64,000 nt of DNA, taken from the NCBI RefSeq assembly GCF_003725955.1, contig NZ_QIBZ01000004.1, positions 62,001 to 126,000 of the forward strand. The letters are read 5' to 3'. The stretch is from Slackia isoflavoniconvertens. Its GTDB lineage: Bacteria > Actinomycetota > Coriobacteriia > Coriobacteriales > Eggerthellaceae. This document shows positions 50,463-59,635 of the stretch, in pieces (within the stretch, counting starts at the first letter, position 1; the number at the start of each line of letters is the position of its first letter). The position numbers and the translations under genes were made by a program. Below the pieces are notes generated by a model, which did not search any database, had not been told where the DNA came from, and saw only the letters and a list, made by a program, of their open reading frames with translations.

Positions 50463-52031
50463 CTAGCCTTCAGTGGAGCTGGAAGTAGAGCTTGTAGATG
50501 CGCTGCTCGACGAGGAAGAAGCGCTGCTCGTAAACGAGGCCGCATCGGGATGGGCCTCATTCCATGCCGCGAGAATGTCGCTGAAGTTCACCTCGTAGCG
50601 CAGAATGCCGTTCGTGACATACTGCGACAAATCAACTGCTTGCCCATCGACCGTCACGGTAAGCCCATCGTAGGGGCTCGCGACAATCGTGAGCGAATCG
50701 GTTACGTCGTAGCTGTCAGACGCGCCCCCCGACAGATTTTCGGCAACCAAGCATGTGTTGCCTTCATAGATTTCGACATACGGCGTTTCGCCCTTCGCGA
50801 CCGAGTACGCAACAACGGCCTTAGTGGGAGCGGTTTCAGTCTTTTTAGTCGTCGTCTCCTTGGTCGATTGCGAATCGGAGCTTTCGGAATCGGAAGATGT
50901 ATTCGACGAAGAGCCCGAAGGTGAAGATTCGGGAAGCCCCGTGATGTTCATCGGCGTGCTTTGTTGGGCGCTCGACGTTGCTTTCGAGCCCACGCCATTC
51001 GCCAAGAAAGCGATAACGACGACGAGCAGCAAGATAATAATGCCAGCGATGAGGAACGGGAGCTTTTCGCCGATGCCCGATTTATTTCTTCCGAGGTTGC
51101 TTGGAGCGGCATACACGCTAATCGAGTGCTCTTCAGGAAGTGCCGAACGCCTCGATTGGCGCGGCATGTAGGTTTCCTTTTCTTCATCCTCGGAACGACG
51201 CAGTCTACGTGTAGAGCCTGCAGCCGCCGGATTCGAACGACGAGAAGAAGGACGTGCAGGAGCATCGTCCAAACGACGCGTGCGTTCAGGGCTATCGCCA
51301 GACGCCTGTTGACGCGTGTGGTTATACAGGCCCTGGCCATACGCATTATATGAACCAACATGCACCGCTCCCGCGCGGCGGCTATGCGAAGTCGAGGGCG
51401 GGCGTTGCGCAATGGCACGTTCGGCCGAGGACAATTCACGGGATTCGGCTGCGCCGCGATCGATATCGTCGAACAGGCCCGTATCAAACGACGAGCCGCC
51501 GAACGAACGCGACTGAGAAGGTCGCGACGATGAGTCAGTCGAACGAGAAGTCCTGCTCGATCGCTGGGAATCGAGTCCCAGGCGTCGCGCACGGTTCCGG
51601 GAGCTTTCCGCTTCAATCGCCGCATATTCGTTAGAGAGCGCGTCATCGCGAGACACGCGGTCTGCCGCAGCGGCACGCGCCCGCGAACGCTCGTCGGCAT
51701 GAATTTCCTCACGCAAACCATGGTGGCGCCTGCCCGAAGGCATATCAAAACCAGTCGGGCGAATATTCTTGCGGGCTCGCTCAACTTGGTCTTGATATTG
51801 CTGCGACAAATAGGCGTCGACGAGATTCGTGGGATTAAGGCCAAGGTAGCGCGCGTACGCGTTGATCATATTGCGCGAATAGCCACGCGGGGGCATATTT
51901 GAAAGATCCCCAGCCTCAATAGACTCCAAAATATCAGGACGGATGCGGAGCTTGCGGGCGACGGACATTAAATCCTCGCCCGAGCGCTCGCGCGCCTCAC
52001 GCAGAATATTGCCGAAATTCGATTCGTTCAC
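50463..52031 (-). CDS. RodZ-like helix-turn-helix membrane protein
   Basis: A 522-residue protein with the RodZ/YmfM plan. An N-terminal helix-turn-helix (ILREARERSGEDLMSVARKL, YSRNMINAYARYLGL) spans residues 1-80. A long Arg/Ser-rich disordered region follows to about 310, then one span near 325-347 (LPFLIAGIIILLLVVVIAFL), a Ser/Thr-rich linker and a small beta domain of the DUF4115 type (about 415-490). The tail is mostly serine. The start is GTG with GGAGTAAGA upstream. Place next to ftsK and pgsA matches Bacillus ymfM and suggests a role in cell shape or division. Confidence 0.85.
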   Translation of the reverse strand: MNESNFGNILREARERSGEDLMSVARKLRIRPDILESIEAGDLSNMPPRGYSRNMINAYARYLGLNPTNLVDAYLSQQYQDQVERARKNIRPTGFDMPSGRRHHGLREEIHADERSRARAAAADRVSRDDALSNEYAAIEAESSRNRARRLGLDSQRSSRTSRSTDSSSRPSQSRSFGGSSFDTGLFDDIDRGAAESRELSSAERAIAQRPPSTSHSRRAGAVHVGSYNAYGQGLYNHTRQQASGDSPERTRRLDDAPARPSSRRSNPAAAGSTRRLRRSEDEEKETYMPRQSRRSALPEEHSISVYAAPSNLGRNKSGIGEKLPFLIAGIIILLLVVVIAFLANGVGSKATSSAQQSTPMNITGLPESSPSGSSSNTSSDSESSDSQSTKETTTKKTETAPTKAVVAYSVAKGETPYVEIYEGNTCLVAENLSGGASDSYDVTDSLTIVASPYDGLTVTVDGQAVDLSQYVTNGILRYEVNFSDILAAWNEAHPDAASFTSSASSSSSSASTSSTSSSTEG

Positions 52032-52039
52032 TCTTACTC

Positions 52040-55000
52040 CTAGAATCCATCTTCCGCGGCGTCACGCGCCTCAAAAGCCTTCAAAGATTCAAGTTCCATT
52101 TCATCAACAAGCACGTCTCGGGGTTTGCTGCCGTTCGGCGGGCCCACAACGCCCTTCTCTTCTAGCATATCCATGATGCGCCCTGCGCGGGAATACCCAA
52201 CGCTCAATTTGCGCTGAATGTTCGAAGTAGAGCCGAGGCCACTCGCCACGACGATGTCTGCGGCATCCCACAAAAGCGGATCGTCGGCGCTCGAAGAGCC
52301 GCCGGAACCGTCGGGCATAGACGAGCCAAGGCTGATCACATTCGTTTGGAGGATCTCGCTATGGTATTCGGGCTCCCCCTGCGCCTTCAAATGGCTCACG
52401 ACGGCTTCGATTTCCTCTTCGGAAACAAAACAACCCTGCAAACGCCGAGGTTTCGGCCATTCAGGCTTGCTGAACAGCATATCGCCCAACCCAATGAGGT
52501 TTTCAGCGCCGGGGGTATCGAGAATAACGCGAGAGTCAATGCCCGAAGCAACGTTGAAGGCGATGCGGTTCGTGATGTTCGCCTTGATAAGGCCTGTTAC
52601 GACATTGGTCGACGGGCGCTGCGTAGCGACGATCATGTGGATGCCCGCCGCACGAGCAAGTTGCGCAATGCGGCTAATGGAGAGTTCGACCTCTTTTCCA
52701 ACGTTCATCATGAGGTCGGCGAGCTCGTCGATGATGATGACGATATACGGCATCTTTTTCGGCCACTCGTCTTCGGGTTTTTCCTCATCATCGAGCTGTC
52801 CGCTTTCAACTTTTTTATTGTATTGCGAAATATTGCGCACGCCGGCCTTCGACATGACTTTCAGACGGCGCTCCATTTCAGCCACGCCCCATGACAGAGC
52901 GCTCGCCGCTTCCTTGTTTTCGGTAACGACGGGCACGTACAAATGGGGGATGCCGTTATACGGGGTGAATTCAACGCGCTTCGGGTCAATCATGATGAAG
53001 CGAACCTCGTCGGGCGTGGCACGCATGAGAATGGACATGATCATCGCGTTGATTGCGACCGACTTGCCCGAACCCGTGGTGCCGCCGATAAGCAAGTGCG
53101 GCATTTTCGCGAGGTCGACGACAATCGAATGGCCTTCGACATCTTTGCCGATAGCCATTTCAAGCGGTGCGCCATGGGCGTCTTTGAGCACGTCGCCCAA
53201 TAGCACGTTCTGTCGCGTGCGATTCGGCACCTCGATGCCGACATGATTCGTTCCAGGAATGGGCGCGAAAATGCGCACACCGGGCGCCGCGAGCGCCAAG
53301 GCGATATCGTCGGTCAAGCTCATAATGCGGCTTACGCGCACGCCAGAAGGCAAGTCAACCTTGAACAGCGTGACCGTGGGGCCGGCAACCCAGCCGACAA
53401 CCTGCGCCATGATGCTGAAATCTTCGAGGGTGTTTTGCAGCTCAGCGGCAAGCGTGCGAAGCTCAGCCTCATCGGCTTCGGTAGCAACTTCGGTATGGCG
53501 AATGAGGCCAAACGCCGGCAAGGTGAAATCGCCGCGCGTCTCCCCTTCTTTATTAAACGCAGAATTATCGATTTTCTTAGCTTTGGCCGAACCCGCAGCA
53601 CGCGTTTTCGACGCTCCAGGCGCGGCGGAAACATCGCTCAAACGACGCGTCATCGGCTTTTCGGCAGCGCCCTCGTTCGAATCGGGCTGCAAAGCGTTGT
53701 CGACAGCCTCGGCTTCGTCTTCCCAAGGAAGCGGCTCACGCTTCGCTTTCAGCACCCGCGTTTTCGCAGAAGGCTCAGGAGAGCTGCAACCTGCCTGCTT
53801 TTTTATCCGGGAAGGCGCGGGCTTCGCGCCAAGAAGTTGAGTGATGGCTTCATCTTCGGCGGCATCGAGAGCAGCACGGCCACCCTCGGCCGCATGCGCT
53901 ACGCCCATGCCAGTGGCAACACCTGCAGCCCCCGCCGCAGCATTTGAAGCAGCGCTCACGACATCGTCGGCAGCGCCGAAAGCGTATTCAGCTGGCCAAT
54001 AGGTGTCGACCGTGGGAACAGGAGCCTGGCCAGGACGACGGCCTTCGAGCAATTGCGTCGAAAGCGACTCCGATGCGCGGCGAGGGCGTGAAAGGTCGCG
54101 AGGCACATGCACAGGCTCGGCACGACGAATGCGTGCTGGCGGCACCTCTCGTTGGGCCTCTTGCGCAGCCTTCGCAGCAGCGGCAGCTTCGCGTTCCTTT
54201 TTCGTCATGCCGAAGCCGGCAAGCAAGCCGCGCTCTTCGCGACGAGGGACGCGAGCCTCGGGAGACTCGACCTGCGCCTGAGGACGATTTTCGTCAAACG
54301 CAGCATAGGGATTATCGTTCTCATCGGCAGCTTCGTAAGGAATGCCAGGAAGTTCGTCGTCTTCCGCATCGCGTGCGGCACGCAGGCGCGCATTGAATTG
54401 CGAACCCTTCTCGCGAAGCGATTCGAATGCGCCCGTAAGCGAAAAGCCGATGATGACGGCTCCAGCAAGCGCGACCCCGAGAAGGAGCACGATGCTCACG
54501 GCTTCGCCGAACAGCTGCAGAAGTGCCCATGCAATGCCAGAGCCAACGTAGCCACCGCGCGAGGCAAGCACATTCGCGTCGAAAAGCACAGCGCCATTGG
54601 TTGAAGCACCAGGCGTAAGCAGCGAAAGGGCCGACATGAACGCAAAGAAGAGCATGGCAAGCCCCACGCCCAAGCGTAGAGGCAAATCGGCGCGATCGAC
54701 GCGAACAATGAGGCTCGCGCCCACGATAACCAAAATGAACGGCAGCACATACGCGCCAATTCCGAGCGAAAGATGCAGCGCACTCGAAAGAGCGCTCGTC
54801 AGAAAGCCAGAAGGCTGCAATAGAACGGCCAAGAAGAGCACGACGGCAAGCACGGCGACAATGACGCCGGCGATATCGCGCTTGGTGCGATCGTCGAAAA
54901 TACGCGGCTCGCGATCGATTTCCTCAAAGGGGGCTTCCTCTTCGACGGCGCGTGCCCGCGCCCTGCCGCGAGACGGAGCATCTTTAAGTGCGACGCGATC

Positions 55001-55090
55001 TTCGGCGTCGTTCTTTCCCTTTTTCCTTTGGGCAGAAGCGCCTTTGGCGCTATTCGATTGTGCGGTGTTCTTCTTTGAACCGCGGGCCAA
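52040..55090 (-). CDS. ftsK: DNA translocase FtsK/SpoIIIE
   Basis: A 1016-residue translocase. A basic N-terminus is followed by four or five spans (about 70-240), a disordered linker to about 540 and the motor. Walker A GGTTGSGKSVAIN is near residue 672, Walker B VIIIDELADLMM further on, and the gamma DNA-reading winged helix ends the protein (QRKLSVGYSRAGRIMDMLEE, GVVGPPNGSKPRDVL). The start is TTG at 55090, supported by GAAGGAG. The rodZ-like gene begins 8 bases after the stop. Its role is to pump chromosomal DNA through the septum. Confidence 0.96.
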   Translation of the reverse strand: MARGSKKNTAQSNSAKGASAQRKKGKNDAEDRVALKDAPSRGRARARAVEEEAPFEEIDREPRIFDDRTKRDIAGVIVAVLAVVLFLAVLLQPSGFLTSALSSALHLSLGIGAYVLPFILVIVGASLIVRVDRADLPLRLGVGLAMLFFAFMSALSLLTPGASTNGAVLFDANVLASRGGYVGSGIAWALLQLFGEAVSIVLLLGVALAGAVIIGFSLTGAFESLREKGSQFNARLRAARDAEDDELPGIPYEAADENDNPYAAFDENRPQAQVESPEARVPRREERGLLAGFGMTKKEREAAAAAKAAQEAQREVPPARIRRAEPVHVPRDLSRPRRASESLSTQLLEGRRPGQAPVPTVDTYWPAEYAFGAADDVVSAASNAAAGAAGVATGMGVAHAAEGGRAALDAAEDEAITQLLGAKPAPSRIKKQAGCSSPEPSAKTRVLKAKREPLPWEDEAEAVDNALQPDSNEGAAEKPMTRRLSDVSAAPGASKTRAAGSAKAKKIDNSAFNKEGETRGDFTLPAFGLIRHTEVATEADEAELRTLAAELQNTLEDFSIMAQVVGWVAGPTVTLFKVDLPSGVRVSRIMSLTDDIALALAAPGVRIFAPIPGTNHVGIEVPNRTRQNVLLGDVLKDAHGAPLEMAIGKDVEGHSIVVDLAKMPHLLIGGTTGSGKSVAINAMIMSILMRATPDEVRFIMIDPKRVEFTPYNGIPHLYVPVVTENKEAASALSWGVAEMERRLKVMSKAGVRNISQYNKKVESGQLDDEEKPEDEWPKKMPYIVIIIDELADLMMNVGKEVELSISRIAQLARAAGIHMIVATQRPSTNVVTGLIKANITNRIAFNVASGIDSRVILDTPGAENLIGLGDMLFSKPEWPKPRRLQGCFVSEEEIEAVVSHLKAQGEPEYHSEILQTNVISLGSSMPDGSGGSSSADDPLLWDAADIVVASGLGSTSNIQRKLSVGYSRAGRIMDMLEEKGVVGPPNGSKPRDVLVDEMELESLKAFEARDAAEDGF

Positions 55091-55244
55091 TGGCGTGCTC
55101 CTTCAAATACTGCGTTTACGATGCATATAAATTCGGCAGCGGCCGAGTCGCCTGAAAGGCAACCCGGCCGAAATATTCATACGGCTTGCACTGACGTGCG
55201 AAACCTGAATTATAGCGCAGCGGAATGTTCATTCCGCGAAACGT

Positions 55245-57308
55245 TTACACCTCGATAATCGTCGCGATGACCATAGGACGCTGCTTTGTGCGGTCCCACA
55301 GAAGCGAATGCAAGGAATCGCGGCACGCCTTCTCAAGGTCTTTGCCCTTCACGCCGCGCTCAACGCTGCGACGCAGGGTGCATTTGACGCCGTCGGTCGC
55401 CTCGCGACGAAGCTCAGCAACATCGCCGCCCGTGATGCCGTGCATCTCGACGCGCACATTGCCCAAAATCTGGTGGCGCTTATGATCGACAGCGGCGCAA
55501 ATGCAAGCGAAGCCGCAATTGGAAAGTGTCGTGCGCTCATCGAGCACGTCTTTCGAGGTATCGCCCACAGAAAGGCCGTCAACGTAGACGATGCCGTTTT
55601 CGACGGGCTCACCGAATTTAACGATGCCGTTCGTCATCTCGAGCGTATCGCCGTTTTCGCACATAAAGATATGGCTCGGGTCAACACCCGTGGCCTGAGC
55701 GAGATTCGCATGAGCGCGAAGATGCATCGACTCGCCATGCACCGGCATGAAGTACTTCGGCTGCACGATAGAAAGCACGAGCTTGAGCTCTTCTGCACTC
55801 GCGTGGCCCGACACGTGAACCATGGCGCGGTGCTTGTCCCACACATCGCAACCAATCTTGGAAAGCTGGTTCACGATGCGCGTAACAGCTTTCTCATTGC
55901 CAGGAACGGGCGTCGCGGAAATGATGACCGTGTCGCCTTCGTCAATCTGGATGGTCTTATGCTCGCCGTTCGCGATACGGGCAAGCGCCGAAAGCGGCTC
56001 GCCCTGGCTGCCCGTGCACATAATGACAACCTTCTCGGGCGGAATACCCTTCAGGTCATAGGCGTCGATAAGGTCGACGTCTTGAATCTTAAGATAGCCC
56101 AAGCGACGTGCGATATCGGTGTTTTGAATCATCGAACGGCCCGTGACCACGACTTTGCGGCCGCACGCGACAGCCGCATCGGCGATCTGCTGCAGGCGAT
56201 GGATATGGCTTGCAAAGCTCGCGATAATGACGCGACCCTTGGCGTTCTCAATAATGGGACGCAACGTCTTGCCCACTTCAGCCTCAGAAGGCGTGAAGTT
56301 CGGGTTTGTGGCATTCGTCGAGTCGCTCATCATGAGGTCGACGCCCATTTTCGAGAAACGCGCGAGCGCTCCGAAGTCGGTGCGAACACCGTCAATCGGG
56401 CTCTGGTCGAGTTTGAAGTCGCCTGTGTGCAGCACATTGCCGGCCGGAGACTGGAAGAACACGCCGAGCGCACCTGGAATAGAGTGATTCACTGCGAAAA
56501 AGTCGACCACGAAATTGCCGATTTTCATCTCGTCGCCGGGATTGACTTCGCACAGCTTCGCCTTGATGCGATGCTCCTTGAACTTGCCCTCGATAAGGCC
56601 GAGCGTCATCTTCGTGCCGTAAATCGGAACCTTCTTGGTAAGGTCTTTCATGAGGTACGGCAAGCTACCCGTATGGTCTTCGTGGCCGTGGGTAATGATG
56701 ATGCCGCGAAGCTTATGCTCATTCTCAAGCACATACGTGTAGTCGGGAAGAATGAGGTCGATGCCCGGATGGTCGTCATCGGGGAACATGAGACCAGCGT
56801 CATCGAGAATCATGTCGTCGCCGCACTCGATGACGGTCATGTTCTTGCCAATGCCGTCGAGACCGCCAAGCGGAATGACCTTCAGAGTCACATCGGGGTT
56901 GTTCTTCACCGCACGGCGAGAATTGCTGCCAGAGCGAGGCTTGCGCGTGCGCGGTTTATTGAACGATTCGGGCTCGAGTTCGGAGCCTGGCGTAAGCTGC
57001 GGGCGCTTGTGATCGAGCGAGACGTGCTTGGTGCGCGTCGTGGAACGACGACGATTTCCGTTCGAAGCCCTCGATGACTGCTCGGCCTGATTGGCAGAGA
57101 CAGCCTTGGTGTCTTGCTGGCTGCCGTTTTGCGCGGCGTCTTTCTTAGGACCGCGGCCGCGGCCCCCGCGAGAGCCGCGAGAACGGCTGCGATTTTTCGT
57201 ACCATCGGTGCCTTCAGCGTCATTTTTTGCCGCAGAAGACTTGGCAGCAGCAATAGCGCCGCCAAGCGTGCCGGAAGACAGCTCCGGCAAGTTCTGTTCG
57301 TTAGTCAA
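55245..57308 (-). CDS. rnj: Ribonuclease J
   Basis: A 687-residue metallo-beta-lactamase/beta-CASP ribonuclease with 5'-exonuclease and endonuclease activity. The zinc motif HGHEDHTGSLPYLM is near residue 204; later motifs are LHTGDFK, DSTNA and SGHASAEELK. An N-terminal extension of about 135 residues is rich in Arg, Ser, Gly and Gln (NRSRSRGSRGGRGRGPKKDA), low-complexity and probably RNA-binding, as in other actinobacterial RNase J proteins. The start is TTG at 57308 with AAGGAG upstream. Confidence 0.95.
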   Translation of the reverse strand: MTNEQNLPELSSGTLGGAIAAAKSSAAKNDAEGTDGTKNRSRSRGSRGGRGRGPKKDAAQNGSQQDTKAVSANQAEQSSRASNGNRRRSTTRTKHVSLDHKRPQLTPGSELEPESFNKPRTRKPRSGSNSRRAVKNNPDVTLKVIPLGGLDGIGKNMTVIECGDDMILDDAGLMFPDDDHPGIDLILPDYTYVLENEHKLRGIIITHGHEDHTGSLPYLMKDLTKKVPIYGTKMTLGLIEGKFKEHRIKAKLCEVNPGDEMKIGNFVVDFFAVNHSIPGALGVFFQSPAGNVLHTGDFKLDQSPIDGVRTDFGALARFSKMGVDLMMSDSTNATNPNFTPSEAEVGKTLRPIIENAKGRVIIASFASHIHRLQQIADAAVACGRKVVVTGRSMIQNTDIARRLGYLKIQDVDLIDAYDLKGIPPEKVVIMCTGSQGEPLSALARIANGEHKTIQIDEGDTVIISATPVPGNEKAVTRIVNQLSKIGCDVWDKHRAMVHVSGHASAEELKLVLSIVQPKYFMPVHGESMHLRAHANLAQATGVDPSHIFMCENGDTLEMTNGIVKFGEPVENGIVYVDGLSVGDTSKDVLDERTTLSNCGFACICAAVDHKRHQILGNVRVEMHGITGGDVAELRREATDGVKCTLRRSVERGVKGKDLEKACRDSLHSLLWDRTKQRPMVIATIIEV

Positions 57309-57980
57309 GTTTCATTCGCTCCTTAAGCATAGTGAAACGCACATAGAGGCGCCCAAAGGTCGCACGGCGTTTCGGTATTCCAATGAACACATTGCCCGGC
57401 AGCACCAACGCGCGCCAGCGCAATGCAACATCCATACAAAAGAACGCGGTATGCGCTCGAAGACCAACCACCTATCGCACAATGCGAGCCGCAGAATAAT
57501 TGGCAGTTTGGCCAGACGTCCAATAAAGCGGACGTAAATCAACAACGCAATATTGTACGCCAAAGGCATAACTGCCGCCAAATCGGCGGTATGACGATGC
57601 GAAGAAATGGTGAATTGAGACGAATCGTCGGTTCGCCCCGAGCCCTCAGCGGGCGGAGAGGCGCGCCACGACCGCGGACCGCTATCGCTCGCTTCGCTCG
57701 CTACGCGCGGTCCTCGCTGCGCTTCATTTTGAAATGAAGTGCACGAAATGAGCGCAGAGGGTCTCACACGCCCCTCCGCCCGCTGAGGACTCGGGGCGAA
57801 CGTGAGCGAGATTCTTCATCTCAAAGCTAAACGAAGCCGGGCGAGCATAGAGGCAGCGCTCGAAGGGCGCGAAACGGTAGCGACCCGTGGTCGCAAGCAG
57901 CGTCACGAGACCAAAAACTGGCAATTGGGCCGAAATACGAAACGACCCCGCATAAGCGGGGTCGTTAGATGCGGAAGTCT
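57309..57980. repeat. Third complex inverted-repeat element and flanking gene-free DNA
   Basis: No gene is supported in these 672 bases. GTTCGCCCCGAGCCC at the left of 57631-57658 begins a 28-base arm whose inverted copy is 57774-57801, matching 27 of 28. Between the arms lie GACCGCG/CGCGGTC around a CTCGCTTCGCTCG core (57677-57714) and the palindrome TTCATTTTGAAATGAA (57723-57738). An outer near-match pair AATTGGCAGTTT (about 57498) and AAACTGGCAATT (about 57917) suggests a larger unit of about 430 bases. Confidence 0.75.
57943..57968 (-). terminator. Terminator of the NSS transporter gene
   Basis: AACGACCCCGC-TTAT-GCGGGGTCGTT on the minus strand, 13 bases after the stop. Confidence 0.9.
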
Positions 57981-59390
57981 TTAAGCAAAGATGCTCGTGT
58001 AGCCCATGACGAAAATGGCCACGATGAGCACAGGGATGCCGTATTTGATCCACGGTTTTGCCCAGGCGGGGAATTTCACGCCTTTCCCCTGGTCGGCTTC
58101 AGCAAGGAAGTTATCCCAGCCCCAGCCGAATTTCTGCGTGCAGAACAGCACGAAGACAAGAGCGCCCAGCGGCAGCATATTGTTCGAGACGACGAAGTCC
58201 TCGATGCTCTGAATATCGCCGATTGAGGGAATCGAGATATCAGAAAGCACATTGAAACCGAGCGCGCACGGCAAGCTCAGCAGCACGAGCAAAATGGCGG
58301 TTATGGTAACGGCACGGCTGCGCCACATGCCGAATTTGTCCATCGTCCAACTTACGAGATTCTCGAACACGGCAATAACCGTGGAAAGAGCCGCAAAGCT
58401 CATGAACACAAAGAAAAGCGCTCCCCATACATTGCCCAGAGGCATTTCCGCGAACACGGCGGGAAGGGTGACGAATACGAGCGAAGGGCCCGAATCGGGC
58501 GTGACGCCATACGCGAAGCATGCGGGGAAAATGATGAGGCCCGCAAGAATGGCAACGACGGTATTGAGCGCCGTAACCGAAATGGCTTCGCCCGTCAGGC
58601 TGCGCTCGCGGCCAATGTAGCTGCCGAAGATCTCCATTGCGGCAATGCCGAGCGACAGCGAGAAGAACGCCTGCCCCATTGCGGCGTAGACCGCCTGCCC
58701 AAACGTCGCCCACTGCTCAGCAGGCGTATTGCCGGCAAACAGCTTACCGAAATCGGGAATAAGATAAAACGCAATGCCCTCGCCCGCTCCCGGCAAGGTA
58801 ACCGTGCGAATGCACAGTGCAATCATGATGACAAAGAGGGCGGCCATCATGATTTTCGTGATGCGTTCGACGCCTTTTTGCAGGCCTAGGCGGCACACAA
58901 GAAAGCCGATGAGCACAACGACGACCATCCATCCAATAAGCTGCGCAGGGTCGGCCAGCATGCCTGAAAACGTCGCGGCGATCGCATCGGGGTCGGTCGT
59001 GGACAGTTCACCCGAAGCCATTTTGGGAATGTACGCAAGCATCCATCCTGCAACCGTCGTATAAAACATGAGCAGCACGTAGCAGCCGATTTGGCCCCAC
59101 CACGTAAACCAATGGAAACGGCGATTCGGCTCCAAAACGTCATAGGCAAGCGCACCGCTCTTCTGGCTCGCACGGCCCACGGCGAATTCCATCACCATAA
59201 CGGGCAAACCAAGAATAACGAGGAAGATGAGATATAACAGCACGAATGCGGCGCCGCCGTATTCGCCGACGATATAGGGGAAGCGCCAAACATTGCCCAA
59301 GCCAATCGCGCAACCTGCAGCGATAAGCAAAAAGCCGATACGCGACGCAAAATGTTCGCGCGCAGGTGTGGCTTGCTCGTTAGAAGCCAT
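57981..59390 (-). CDS. Sodium-dependent transporter, NSS/SNF family
   Basis: A 469-residue LeuT-fold transporter. The first helix carries the family motif around the sodium and substrate site (FLLIAAGCAIGLGNVWRFPY), followed by GGAAFVLLYLIFLVILGLPV and about eleven spans. It should import an amino acid with sodium; TnaT- and YhdH-like members are closest in general look, but the substrate is not determined by sequence. ATG at 59390 follows AGAGAGG; a longer in-frame start at 59552 lies beyond the terminator of the upstream gene and is rejected. Confidence 0.93.
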   Translation of the reverse strand: MASNEQATPAREHFASRIGFLLIAAGCAIGLGNVWRFPYIVGEYGGAAFVLLYLIFLVILGLPVMVMEFAVGRASQKSGALAYDVLEPNRRFHWFTWWGQIGCYVLLMFYTTVAGWMLAYIPKMASGELSTTDPDAIAATFSGMLADPAQLIGWMVVVVLIGFLVCRLGLQKGVERITKIMMAALFVIMIALCIRTVTLPGAGEGIAFYLIPDFGKLFAGNTPAEQWATFGQAVYAAMGQAFFSLSLGIAAMEIFGSYIGRERSLTGEAISVTALNTVVAILAGLIIFPACFAYGVTPDSGPSLVFVTLPAVFAEMPLGNVWGALFFVFMSFAALSTVIAVFENLVSWTMDKFGMWRSRAVTITAILLVLLSLPCALGFNVLSDISIPSIGDIQSIEDFVVSNNMLPLGALVFVLFCTQKFGWGWDNFLAEADQGKGVKFPAWAKPWIKYGIPVLIVAIFVMGYTSIFA

Positions 59391-59479
59391 CGGAAACCTC
59401 TCTATATAAATAGGTAGAACAACGATTGCGTCACAGAACGCAAACTCTAAAAGTATATCCAATAGCCAACTCTCTGCGC

Positions 59480-59510
59480 GAAAAAAGCCGCCCCTAGGGG
59501 CGGCTTTTCG
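59480..59510 (-). terminator. Terminator of the MFS gene
   Basis: AAAAGCCGCCCC-TAG-GGGCGGCTTTTTT on the minus strand between the MFS gene (stop at 59636) and the NSS gene. Confidence 0.85.
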
Positions 59511-59635
59511 ATAAACGCAGCAGAAAACGCAATATGACAACGACCCTACCACTCAAGGCGCTCATTGAGAAATGGCTCGAACCATCGCATCACCAGCATG
59601 TTGAGACTCGCGTCGCTCTATCGAAGCAGCGGCTC

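Noticed and set aside
55308-57077. Plus-strand open frame of 589 codons opposite rnj
   Set aside because: Antisense shadow of RNase J; no family features.
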